Origin: Acidobacteriota bacterium
GTDB taxonomy: Bacteria; Acidobacteriota; Vicinamibacteria; Marinacidobacterales; Marinacidobacteraceae
Assembly (NCBI GenBank): GCA_009840635.1
Contig: VXNL01000024.1
Coordinates: forward strand, 1-38,172
Direction of reading: 5' to 3'
DNA: 38,172 nt
Positions 1 through 6,958 of the stretch are shown here, piece by piece. Positions within the stretch are counted from its first letter, which is position 1. Every line of letters starts with the position of its first letter. The position numbers were made by a program, and so were the translations under genes. A model generated the notes under the pieces. That model did no database searches and had not been told where the DNA came from. It saw only the letters and a list, made by a program, of their open reading frames with translations.

Positions 1-175
1 CCTCGATCCAGAGCAGGGAATCGTTCAGGACGTAGCGCCAGAAGACCTCGGCCACGGTGATCCCGAGCAGCACCGCGAGCGCGATGCCGCCCAGGAACGC
101 GGGCGCCACCGTCAGACGGCGGCAAAACGATTCAGCGCGAGCGAATCGGTCCCGGTGCTTCTCGAAGACGGTCAT
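1..175 (-). CDS. TRAP transporter small permease (DctQ-like), N-terminal part
   Basis: This is the first 58 codons of a gene that continues past the left edge. The predicted N-terminus is a short charged cytoplasmic stretch (MTVFEKHRDRFARAESF), then a hydrophobic helix (about residues 24-43), then RYVLNDSLLWIE. That last motif matches the conserved first-helix end of DctQ subunits (RYVFN-x-S-L-x-W-x-EE). DctQ is the four-helix membrane subunit of tripartite ATP-independent periplasmic transporters and works with a DctM permease and a DctP binding protein, which would lie to the left. The ATG at 175-173 has no clear Shine-Dalgarno. The family call rests on this short motif and the hydrophobicity; the substrate cannot be told. 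Confidence 0.65.
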   Translation of the reverse strand, partial: MTVFEKHRDRFARAESFCRRLTVAPAFLGGIALAVLLGITVAEVFWRYVLNDSLLWIE

Positions 176-237
176 TGCCAGCGGTAGTGGCCGATGGCCC
201 CGCCCAGGGGCACGTCACGGCCCGAGCGCAGGAACCT

Positions 238-256
238 TGGTTCGGGCGGCGAACCA
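238..256 (-). other. Hairpin in the gap between the creatininase-like gene and the TRAP gene
   Basis: A perfect 7-bp stem (TGGTTCG / CGAACCA, loop GGCGG) lies 25 bases past the stop of the creatininase-like gene. There is no T-tract on either strand, so it is at best a weak or Rho-assisted terminator. Confidence 0.3.
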
Positions 257-280
257 GGTCCCTGTTGCGAGGGCGTTTCC

Positions 281-1114
281 CTAGTTCGTGGTGTGCGAAG
301 CGACGGCCGCCTTGATCGCCTTCACGGTGATTTCCGAGCGGTGCCGGAAGAGACGCAGGCCCCAGGCGACGGTCTCGTCCAGTGGATCCAGATCCACGCC
401 GTTGATCCGGAAGAGGCCGGCCTGGCGCCGCTCCGAGGGACGGATGGAGTTCGGGTCCACCGCCGCCATCATCGCCGCCATCGCGAACTCGTCGTGAATG
501 CCCTCCGGCTCCTCGTTGATGCCGTTGTCGGCGAGCCAGGTCCGGAGACCCATCACGTCGTAGAACTCGGGAATGAAGTGAACGCCCGGAGACCCGTTCC
601 ACTTGGCGTGCATTTCCTCCGCGACCGCCTTCATTCCTTCCTGGTTGCCGCCGCTGTCACCGAGGAAAATGATGTGGTCGAAGCCGCTGGCCCTGAGGCT
701 CGAGGCCACGTCCCGGAGCACCGCCCGGAACGTCTCCTCGCTGAGACCCACGGTCCCCGGATAGCGCATGTGACCCGTGGGCGGATCGAAATCGCCCTCG
801 GGCACCAGCTTGAGAATCGGGGCCACCAGCGCGTTCCCGAGGTCCCGGGCGATCGCTTCGGTCACGCCCTTGAGCAGCACGTTGTGCTTGCCGGTGACCA
901 GGTAGGGACCGTTCTGCTCCACGCCGCCGCTCGCGACGATGGCGGTGTGTTTGCCGCCCGCGATCAGGTCGCGCACTTCCATCCAGGTGAGGTCCTCGAT
1001 GAAGACGCTGTCCCGGATCGGGATCGGACGTGGCTTGTCGGGATCCGGACTCTGGGCAAGTCCCAAAACCGGCATTCCCACGGAAAGGATGAGTGCGGTG
1101 AGAAGGGTGCGCAT
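281..1114 (-). CDS. Exported creatininase-family protein with altered metal ligands
   Basis: A 277-residue protein. Residues 1-21 form a signal peptide ending GLAQ, so it is probably periplasmic. The creatininase fold is seen in the GGVEQNG-P motif (E66), the TGHMRYPGT motif, LGDSGGNQ and the C-terminal IHDEFAM block. Creatininase-family amidohydrolases use two metals; known members have EQHGPHLP followed by GTD, where the His and Asp bind metal. Here the first His is Asn68 and the Asp position reads GKHN (His77), and the usual NGHGGN is GDSGGN. The protein may bind metal differently or have lost activity. The start was placed at the ATG preceded by AAGGAG rather than the longer frame, because only this gives a leading signal peptide. 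Exact reaction unknown; it is not a typical cytosolic creatininase. Confidence 0.75.
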   Translation of the reverse strand: MRTLLTALILSVGMPVLGLAQSPDPDKPRPIPIRDSVFIEDLTWMEVRDLIAGGKHTAIVASGGVEQNGPYLVTGKHNVLLKGVTEAIARDLGNALVAPILKLVPEGDFDPPTGHMRYPGTVGLSEETFRAVLRDVASSLRASGFDHIIFLGDSGGNQEGMKAVAEEMHAKWNGSPGVHFIPEFYDVMGLRTWLADNGINEEPEGIHDEFAMAAMMAAVDPNSIRPSERRQAGLFRINGVDLDPLDETVAWGLRLFRHRSEITVKAIKAAVASHTTN

Positions 1115-1163
1115 GAACTGAAATCTCCTTCGATGACCTTCAACGATGTCCCGGGACGAACAA

Positions 1164-1889
1164 TCAGACATTCAACCCGGGATTGATGATCTTAATTCGA
1201 TAGTCCTCTCCCGGCATTGGCACCACCCGGCAGGCCTCGTGCAGCAGCGAGACTCCACGCACGGTGATCTGTTCGGCAAGGGTCGCTTGCTGGGCCGCCT
1301 CCAGTGGAAACGCCGTCGTACAGATCAGGAAGCTGGCCCCCTGGACGCATCGGTGCAGGATGTAGAGGAACCGCTCCTGCACCCGCTGACCCCAGCCGGT
1401 GTCCGCGCCGATTTGGTCAAGAACCACGATCTCGGCGCGCGCGAGCTCCGCCAACCGGCGTTCGTCGATCAGCAGGAGATCGTTCCGCTCATGCTGAATC
1501 TCCCGGAGAAGCCGCGGCACGTATTCGAAACGCGCCTTCACCGAGATTCCCCGCTCGAGGAGGACGTGGTGAAGCAGAGCCACGGCGAGGTGGGTCTTGC
1601 CGACCCCGGCCGGTCCGTGCAGCAGGAGCCCCCCCTTGACATCCGGGTAGGAGTCGGCCCACTTGTAGACGACCCCCTTCGCGCGCTCCAGTGGGCCGGA
1701 GACGCTGAAGAAACGGTCGAAGCGCGCCTGTTCCGCTTCTTTCCGGGGCACCCCGATGTCCTCGAGGCGGACCGGGCCAGGCGCGGCATCCCGGCAGGTG
1801 CAGGCCGCCACGGCGGGCAACCCGTCCGGCCGGGAGCTCGGCTTCCACCCCGTGTCCCCGCAGTCGGGACAGGTCTGAACCGCCGGCAA
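1164..1889 (-). CDS. DnaC/DnaI/IstB-type AAA+ ATPase with N-terminal zinc ribbon
   Basis: A 241-residue ATPase. Residues 7-32 hold CxxC...CxC (C7, C10, C30, C32), a probable zinc ribbon as in DnaI-like helicase loaders. Walker A is GPAGVGKT (92-99), Walker B is IVVLDQ, and a sensor-like ICTT follows. The family loads replicative helicase or, as IstB, helps transposases; no transposase is adjacent, so a helicase-loader-like role is more likely, but this is inference. It is the last gene of the dnaK-dnaJ-hspR series. I chose the TTG at 1889, 10 bases after the hspR stop and preceded by AGGA. A GTG at 1955 would give 263 residues but overlap hspR by 56 bases and lacks a ribosome site. Walker B has DQ rather than the usual DD or DE. 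Confidence 0.75.
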   Translation of the reverse strand: MPAVQTCPDCGDTGWKPSSRPDGLPAVAACTCRDAAPGPVRLEDIGVPRKEAEQARFDRFFSVSGPLERAKGVVYKWADSYPDVKGGLLLHGPAGVGKTHLAVALLHHVLLERGISVKARFEYVPRLLREIQHERNDLLLIDERRLAELARAEIVVLDQIGADTGWGQRVQERFLYILHRCVQGASFLICTTAFPLEAAQQATLAEQITVRGVSLLHEACRVVPMPGEDYRIKIINPGLNV

Positions 1890-1899
1890 GGGTCGTTTC

Positions 1900-2337
1900 C
1901 TACGAACTTCCGGGACGGGACGGAGCGGCGTCTCCCGCTGGTTCGGCGTCCGCACCCGAACCGGCCGGGACGATGTCCTTCCGCGGAAGCCGCACCAGCG
2001 CGTTCTTGGCGCGCTCGCTCAACGCGTTTTCCTCCCGCGACAGTTCCCGGTGAATGAAGTCGGTGAACTGGGTGATTTCCTCCTGCATCCGCTGCATCTT
2101 CACGCGCATGTTCAGGATGATGTCCACCCCGGCGAGATTCACTCCGAGTTCCCGCAGGTTGAGGATGGTCTGCAACTGTTCGAGATCCTCGTCGGTATAG
2201 ACCCGGGTGTTCCCCTCCGTGCGCGACGGCTCGAGCAGACCCTCGCGCTCGTAGAGCCGCAGGGTCTGGGGGTGGATTCCGAACAGCTCGGCCACCGCGC
2301 TGATCATGTAGACGCCCTTCCGGCGCTCGGCACTCAT
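1900..2337 (-). CDS. hspR: HspR, MerR-family repressor of the dnaK operon
   Basis: A 145-residue protein. Residues 9-75 are a MerR-type winged helix (YMISAVAELFGIHPQTLRLYEREGL), which is the typical HspR/MerR start. A coiled region follows (about 80-115), then a Pro/Ala/Gly-rich tail. HspR binds HAIR inverted repeats and represses chaperone genes, with DnaK as co-repressor in Streptomyces. The gene follows dnaJ by 12 bases; its ribosome site (AGGAG) overlaps the dnaJ stop. A HAIR-like site lies on the dnaK promoter at 5693-5713, which supports autoregulation of the operon. Confidence 0.9.
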   Translation of the reverse strand: MSAERRKGVYMISAVAELFGIHPQTLRLYEREGLLEPSRTEGNTRVYTDEDLEQLQTILNLRELGVNLAGVDIILNMRVKMQRMQEEITQFTDFIHRELSREENALSERAKNALVRLPRKDIVPAGSGADAEPAGDAAPSRPGSS

Positions 2338-2349
2338 CAGGACAGGCTC

Positions 2350-3471
2350 CTAAGAGCGAAGCTTCTCACGGAGCGCGTCGCGAGGCGACTCGGGGTAGCG
2401 CTCCTCCAGCTCCCTGACCAGGTCTCGCGACCGGTCGTCCCGGATCTCCGGGATGTGGATCCGCACCTCCAGGAAGAGATCGCCGCGGCCGCCCCCGCGG
2501 ATCGAAGGGACACCGCGCCCGGCCAGACGCAGCCTGGTGCCCGGCTGGACCCCGGGCGGCAGCCGCACCGCGACGTTCCCGGAAAGCGTGGGGACCTCGA
2601 TGCGTCCCCCGAGCGTGGCTTCCGCGAGCGTCAGCGGCAAGGGACAGACGAGGTTGTCGCCGCGGCGCTCGATGACCGGATGGGGAGTCACTTCCACGTG
2701 CAGCCGGAGGTCTCCAGCCGGTTCGCCCGGGCGCCGCTCGTGCCCCTGTCCGTCCACCACCACCGTGGCTCCGTCGGCAACCCCGGCCGGCAGGCGCGCG
2801 ACCACCCGGACCGACCGGGTGCGGCTGCCGCGCCCCCCGCAGGAGGAACAGGCGGTGTGGAACAGCGTCCCCTGGCCGCCGCAACGCCGGCACGGACGGG
2901 AGAACACCATGTGCCCGTAGCGCCGGAGGCGGCGGCCGGCGCCACCGCAGGCGGCGCACTCGATCCCCTGGGGGGCCGCCTGCCCGACGGGGCGTTCTCC
3001 CCGCCCCCCGCAGGGGCCGCAGATCTCCCGGCGGTTCACGCGCAGCCGCACCTGCTTCCCCTCCAGCGATTCCATGAAGGAGATCCGTTCCCGCGCATGG
3101 ATGTCGGGATCGGCTTGGGCGGGTTCGGACTCGGAGCCCTCGGATCCACCGAAGATCTCGTGGAGCGCCCACTCCTCCTTCGCGGGCTCCTCGCCGAAGT
3201 CGAACCCGGCGAAACCGTAGTGGACCCGCTGGACCCGGGCGGGAGCCGGCTCCGCGCCGCCGTGCCGGTCGTACTCGGCGCGGCGGTCGGGATCGCCAAG
3301 GATCTCGAAGGCCCGCTGAATCTGCCGGAAACGCTCCTCGACGACGCGGTCGTTGGGGTTCAGGTCCGGATGCAGTCGCCGGGCGAGGCGCCGGTACGCC
3401 TGTCGGATCCGCAGGATGTCCGCGTCGCGCCCGACCCCCAGGACCGCGTAGTAGTCGGCGGAAGGGGGCAC
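2350..3471 (-). CDS. dnaJ: DnaJ co-chaperone (J protein, type I)
   Basis: A 373-residue protein. The J domain is at residues 5-70 with the HPD motif at 34-36. The Gly/Phe linker is short and only partly Gly/Phe-rich (HYGFAGFDFGEEP). Four CxxCxGxG zinc-finger repeats follow (CGPCGGRG, CAACGGAG, CRRCGGQG, CSSCGGRG), then the C-terminal substrate-binding domains. It stimulates DnaK ATPase activity. The start is GTG. A fold-back repeat begins seven bases upstream of this start, so the repeat lies in the leader between dnaK and dnaJ. No grpE is present in the cluster. Confidence 0.93.
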   Translation of the reverse strand: MPPSADYYAVLGVGRDADILRIRQAYRRLARRLHPDLNPNDRVVEERFRQIQRAFEILGDPDRRAEYDRHGGAEPAPARVQRVHYGFAGFDFGEEPAKEEWALHEIFGGSEGSESEPAQADPDIHARERISFMESLEGKQVRLRVNRREICGPCGGRGERPVGQAAPQGIECAACGGAGRRLRRYGHMVFSRPCRRCGGQGTLFHTACSSCGGRGSRTRSVRVVARLPAGVADGATVVVDGQGHERRPGEPAGDLRLHVEVTPHPVIERRGDNLVCPLPLTLAEATLGGRIEVPTLSGNVAVRLPPGVQPGTRLRLAGRGVPSIRGGGRGDLFLEVRIHIPEIRDDRSRDLVRELEERYPESPRDALREKLRS

Positions 3472-3477
3472 AGGCTT

Positions 3478-3659
3478 AGCAGCGTGTGGAGGGAGTCACG
3501 TGAGCACCGAGAACGGGGAGGCGCCCGGCTGACAAGGCGCGTGAGAGAGGAATACCGGGTGTATTCCGACCGAAACGCAACGATGAGGGCCGCGAAGCGG
3601 TCCGGTCAGGCGGGATGCATCGCCGTTCGAATGCCGCGTGACTCCCTTCACAGGCTGCT
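3478..3659. repeat. Fold-back repeat, copy A (between dnaK and dnaJ)
   Basis: A 182-bp imperfect palindrome. The outer arms (3478-3500 and 3637-3659) are 23 bp with 2 mismatches. Inside are stems ACGGGGA/TCGCCGT (1 mismatch), GGCTGAC/GTCAGGC (1 mismatch), GCGT (3539-3542)/ACGC (3575-3578) and an apical hairpin GGAATAC (3549-3555)/GTATTCC (3561-3567). The core is clearly homologous to 6785-6958. It fills the 194-bp gap between dnaK and dnaJ and would be transcribed within that operon. It may be a MITE-like element or a structured RNA. Confidence 0.8.
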
Positions 3660-3665
3660 CCACTC

Positions 3666-5615
3666 CTAGGTTTGGCGATCGGGTGAGTTTTCGCCCACGA
3701 CCTCCGCGTCGATGATGTCGTCGTCAGCCGCGCCGTTGCCCTTGCGCTTGCCGCCGCCCGGCGGAGGCGGGGGCGGCGGCGGAGTGGCGGGGTCCTGGGC
3801 GGAGGCGTCGCCATCGGAGGACTTCTTGTACATGACCTCCGCCAGCCGGTGGCTCGCCTTCTCCACGTCGGAACGCGCGCTCCGGATCCGTTCCATGTCG
3901 CCGTCGGCGAGCGCGGCGCGGACCGTCGCCAGCGACTTCTCGATCTCCTCGGCGTCCGAGCTCTCGATCTTGTCGCGGTTCTCGTTCAGCATCTTCTCGA
4001 CCTGATGCGCCAGGGAATCGGTCTCGTTGCGGAACTCGACCTCCTCCTTCCGCTGCTTGTCGGCCTCCTCGTTGGAGGTGGCCTCCGCCTTCATGGTCTC
4101 GATCTCATCCTTCGAGAGCCCGCTCGAGGCCGTGATCGTGATCGCCTGTTCGCGGCCCGTGGCCCGGTCTTTCGCCGAGACGTTGACGATGCCGTTCGCG
4201 TCGATGTCGAAGGAGACCTCGATCTGCGGAACCCCGCGCGGGGCCGGCGGGATGCCGACCAGGTTGAACTTCCCGAGGGTGCGGTTGTCGGCAGCCATCG
4301 AGCGCTCGCCCTGAAGGACGTGCACCTCGACCTGCGTCTGGTTGTCACTCGCCGTGGAGAAGACGTCGCTCGCCCGGTGCGGAATCGTGGTGTTGCGCTT
4401 GATGAGGGAGGTGAACACCCCGCCCAGCGTCTCGATCCCGAGGGATAGCGGCGTCACGTCCAGCAGCAGCAGGTCCTTGACGTCGCCGCCGAGCACTCCC
4501 GCCTGGATTGCGGCGCCCAGCGCGACCACCTCGTCCGGGTTCACACCCTGGTGCGGTTCCGCCCCGAAGATCTCCTTGGCGAGTTCCTGAACCCGGGGAA
4601 TCCGGGTCGAACCGCCCACCAGAACGACTTCGTCGATCGATCCATCCGTGAGGCCGGCATCCTCCAGCGCCTGGAGGCAGGGCTTGCGGGTGCGCTCGAG
4701 GAGATCTCCGATCAGCGCCTCGAGCTTCGCCCGTGACAGGGTCAGCGCCAGGTGTTTCGGCCCGGAGGCGTCGGCGGTGATGAAGGGGAGGTTGATCTCG
4801 GTCTCGTGGGTGGTCGAGAGCTCGATCTTGGCCTTTTCGGCGGCGTCCTTGAGACGCTGCAGCGCCATCCGGTCGTTCGAGAGGTCAATCCCGTCGGATT
4901 TCCTGAACTCGGCGACGATCCAGTCCATCACCCGCTTGTCGAGATCGTCTCCGCCGAGATAGGTGTCTCCGTTCGTGGAACGGACCTCGACCACCCCCTC
5001 GCCGACCTCGAGAATGGAGATGTCGAACGTCCCGCCCCCGAAGTCGTAGACCGCGATCTTCTCGCTCTTCTGCTTGTCGAGTCCGTAGGCGAGCGCAGCC
5101 GCGGTCGGTTCGTTGACGATGCGCACCACCTCGAGTCCGGCGATCTCGCCGGCGTCCTTGGTGGCCTGCCGCTGCGAGTCGTTGAAGTAGGCGGGCACCG
5201 TGATGACCGCCCGCTCGACGCTCTCGCCGAGGTAGGCCTCGGCCGAGGCCTTCATCTTCTGGAGCACCATCGCCGAGATCTGCGGCGGCGTGTACTTGTT
5301 GTCGCCGAGCAGCGCCTCGATGCCGCCGTCGTCCTTCCGGAGGACTTGATACGGGGCGGACTCCCGCTCGTCGGCAGCCTCGTCGAAGCGGCGGCCCATG
5401 AACCGCTTGATGGAGAACACGGTGTTCGCGGCATTCGTGATCGCCTGCCGCTTCGCGACTTCGCCCACCAGGCGTTCGCCGGACTTCGAAACGCCGACCA
5501 CGGAGGCGGTGGTGCGGCCGCCTTCGGCGTTCGGGATGATGGCGGGCTGTCCGCCCTCCATCACGGCGACCACGGAGTTGGTCGTCCCCAGATCAATACC
5601 GATGATCTTGCTCAT
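3666..5615 (-). CDS. dnaK: Hsp70 chaperone DnaK
   Basis: A full-length 649-residue Hsp70. The N-terminal ATPase has [11 protein letters not shown], the [10 protein letters not shown] phosphate loop and [10 protein letters not shown]; the substrate-binding domain has [13 protein letters not shown]; the C-terminus ends in a Pro/Gly-rich linker and [10 protein letters not shown], similar to usual bacterial DnaK tails. It refolds proteins with DnaJ and, in HspR systems, helps repress its own operon. It is first in the order dnaK-dnaJ-hspR-ATPase. AGGAG stands 12 bases before the ATG. Control by a sigma70-type promoter under a HAIR-like operator is read from the upstream sequence. Confidence 0.98.
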   Translation of the reverse strand: MSKIIGIDLGTTNSVVAVMEGGQPAIIPNAEGGRTTASVVGVSKSGERLVGEVAKRQAITNAANTVFSIKRFMGRRFDEAADERESAPYQVLRKDDGGIEALLGDNKYTPPQISAMVLQKMKASAEAYLGESVERAVITVPAYFNDSQRQATKDAGEIAGLEVVRIVNEPTAAALAYGLDKQKSEKIAVYDFGGGTFDISILEVGEGVVEVRSTNGDTYLGGDDLDKRVMDWIVAEFRKSDGIDLSNDRMALQRLKDAAEKAKIELSTTHETEINLPFITADASGPKHLALTLSRAKLEALIGDLLERTRKPCLQALEDAGLTDGSIDEVVLVGGSTRIPRVQELAKEIFGAEPHQGVNPDEVVALGAAIQAGVLGGDVKDLLLLDVTPLSLGIETLGGVFTSLIKRNTTIPHRASDVFSTASDNQTQVEVHVLQGERSMAADNRTLGKFNLVGIPPAPRGVPQIEVSFDIDANGIVNVSAKDRATGREQAITITASSGLSKDEIETMKAEATSNEEADKQRKEEVEFRNETDSLAHQVEKMLNENRDKIESSDAEEIEKSLATVRAALADGDMERIRSARSDVEKASHRLAEVMYKKSSDGDASAQDPATPPPPPPPPGGGKRKGNGAADDDIIDAEVVGENSPDRQT

Positions 5616-5650
5616 GAACCTTCAAGACTCCTGCTGAGAATGAAACGCAC

Positions 5651-5670
5651 GGGCCGAAGAACGCCGGCCC
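5651..5670 (-). other. Hairpin in the dnaK 5' leader
   Basis: GGGCCG and CGGCCC pair around an 8-base loop, between the promoter and the dnaK ribosome site. It would form in the leader RNA. A role in expression is only a guess. Confidence 0.35.
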
Positions 5671-5683
5671 TTAGCCAGACCGA

Positions 5684-5712
5684 AGTATAAGATATGAGTG
5701 ATTTCTTGTCAA
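5684..5712 (-). promoter_or_regulatory. Sigma70-type promoter of the dnaK operon
   Basis: Read on the minus strand: TTGACA (5712-5707), 17-base spacer, TATACT (5689-5684). Match and spacing are near ideal, and the dnaK start lies about 70 bases downstream. Confidence 0.8.
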
Positions 5713-5713
5713 G
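5693..5713 (-). promoter_or_regulatory. HAIR-like operator for HspR
   Basis: The minus strand reads CTTGACA-N7-ACTCATA, against the known HAIR consensus CTTGAGT-N7-ACTCAAG. Five of seven positions match in each half and the N7 spacing is exact. It overlaps the -35 element and spacer of the dnaK promoter, the expected place for a repressor. The presence of hspR in the same operon supports the call. Confidence 0.7.
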
Positions 5714-5727
5714 ACAACGGGCGCAAT

Positions 5728-5770
5728 CTGCCGCCACGGATTCCCGCGGCAGTTGCCCCGGCTACCGGGG
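5728..5770 (-). terminator. Two tandem hairpins after the thioredoxin-like gene
   Basis: CCCCGG/CCGGGG (5756-5770, 3-base loop) and CTGCCGC/GCGGCAG (5728-5752) lie between the thioredoxin-like stop and the dnaK promoter. They could end transcription or insulate the dnaK promoter. No T-tract follows, so this is uncertain. Confidence 0.35.
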
Positions 5771-5782
5771 CGCCCCTACCCC

Positions 5783-6673
5783 TTACGGAAGAAGTTCGCG
5801 GATGGCCGGCTCGAGCGTCTCCCGCTCCTGGAAGTTCACGAAATGGCGGACGATGGTCCCGTCGCGCCCCGCGAGGAACAGGGTCGGGAAGATGTTGACG
5901 TTCCCGAGTTCCGCCCGATCCTCTTCGGTCAGGTGGAGGTTCTCGAAGGTGACGCCGCCCTTCTCCTGGTGTGCGGCGCGGTCCGCGTCGGTATAGGGCA
6001 GCTTCAGGACCCGGTCGGCGTTCAGTCCGACGACCGTGAGCCCCTGCCCGCCGAGGTCCTGGTGGAGCGCCTGCAGCACCGGGGCGATCTGGACGCAGGG
6101 CGGGCAGTTCGTGAACCACACGTAGACGAGGGTCGCGTCGTCCATCAGGCCGGCGAGCGTCGCGTCCCCGCCGAGGAGCCGCTCTCCGGCGACCTCCGGA
6201 AGCGTGCGTCCCTCCCAGCCGGTGAGGCTCCGGTCCACGGCGACCGCGAACCGATCGTCGGCGCGGATCATGTCCTCGTCGATGGACACCAGGTTCCCGT
6301 CACTATCGCGGACCAGGAACTTGGGCACCCGCGGGTCCGATTCCATGATCCTCAGCACGATGTCGGCACCCTCCTCGCCGTAGAGCGAGAACTGCCCCGT
6401 GATCTCCGACAGGGTCGGCAGCCGTCCTTCACGGCCTTCGAACTCGGCGATGAAGAGCGGCATCCGGAAGAAGACGTCGTTGAGCCGTCCGAGCGCCCGC
6501 TGTTCGTCGGGGGCCTCGAAGCGCTCCACGAGCGCCGACAGCAGCAGCCGCTCGCCGGGTTGCAGCGTGTCCCGGACGTGTTCGAGGATGCGCCGTTCGG
6601 CGTCCTGTACCTGGGAAGCCGCCGTGGCCGGAGCCCCGACGAGGAGAACGAGGGAAAGGAGGAGGAAGCGCAT
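5783..6673 (-). CDS. Exported thioredoxin-fold (TlpA/ResA-like) protein
   Basis: A 296-residue protein. Residues 1-20 are a signal peptide (ends ATAAS). The C-terminal half is a thioredoxin fold with WFTNCPPC (C190, C193) followed by VQIAP and the cis-Pro region NIFPTLFLAG. Such proteins reduce or shuttle disulfides in the periplasm or act in cytochrome c maturation. The N-terminal 160 residues are not a recognised domain. No Shine-Dalgarno is visible; TAGAAT stands just upstream of the ATG, so the mRNA could be nearly leaderless. It lies upstream of dnaK in the same orientation but dnaK has its own promoter. The substrate partner is unknown. Confidence 0.85.
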   Translation of the reverse strand: MRFLLLSLVLLVGAPATAASQVQDAERRILEHVRDTLQPGERLLLSALVERFEAPDEQRALGRLNDVFFRMPLFIAEFEGREGRLPTLSEITGQFSLYGEEGADIVLRIMESDPRVPKFLVRDSDGNLVSIDEDMIRADDRFAVAVDRSLTGWEGRTLPEVAGERLLGGDATLAGLMDDATLVYVWFTNCPPCVQIAPVLQALHQDLGGQGLTVVGLNADRVLKLPYTDADRAAHQEKGGVTFENLHLTEEDRAELGNVNIFPTLFLAGRDGTIVRHFVNFQERETLEPAIRELLP

Positions 6674-6784
6674 CGGCGCATTCTAGTTTTGTCCCCGAAG
6701 GCGTGCATCGGGGTGCCGGCCGGGCCACCTGATGGATAGACTCGGCGGCGTGTTACTGGCAGCGCAGTCCGGCGGCCGGGCGCT

Positions 6785-6958
6785 AGTGTGGTGTCCCGGA
6801 AATGGTGCGAGTCACCGAGAGCGGCGAGGCGCCTGGCTGACAAGGCGCGAATCGGGAGGAATACCGAGCGTATTCCGACGGATTCGCAACGCCGAGCGCA
6901 GCGGTCAGCCGGGATGCGTCGCCGTTCGAATGCCGCACGATTTCCGGGACACCGCACT
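6785..6958. repeat. Fold-back repeat, copy B (upstream of and into the SLH lipoprotein gene)
   Basis: A 174-bp palindrome homologous to 3478-3659. The outer arms (6785-6809 and 6934-6958) are 25 bp with about 2 mismatches but differ in sequence from those of copy A. Inner stems: CGGCGA/TCGCCG, GGCTGAC/GTCAGCC, GCGAATC (6847-6853)/GATTCGC (6881-6887) and apical GGAATAC (6858-6864)/GTATTCC (6870-6876). The last 29 bases overlap the start of the next gene. Confidence 0.8.

Noticed and set aside
2050..3669. 539-codon plus-strand frame opposite dnaJ and hspR
   Set aside because: Shadow of well-identified genes on the other strand.
6732..6929. Upstream extension of the SLH lipoprotein frame
   Set aside because: It translates the fold-back repeat and would bury the lipoprotein signal inside the protein.
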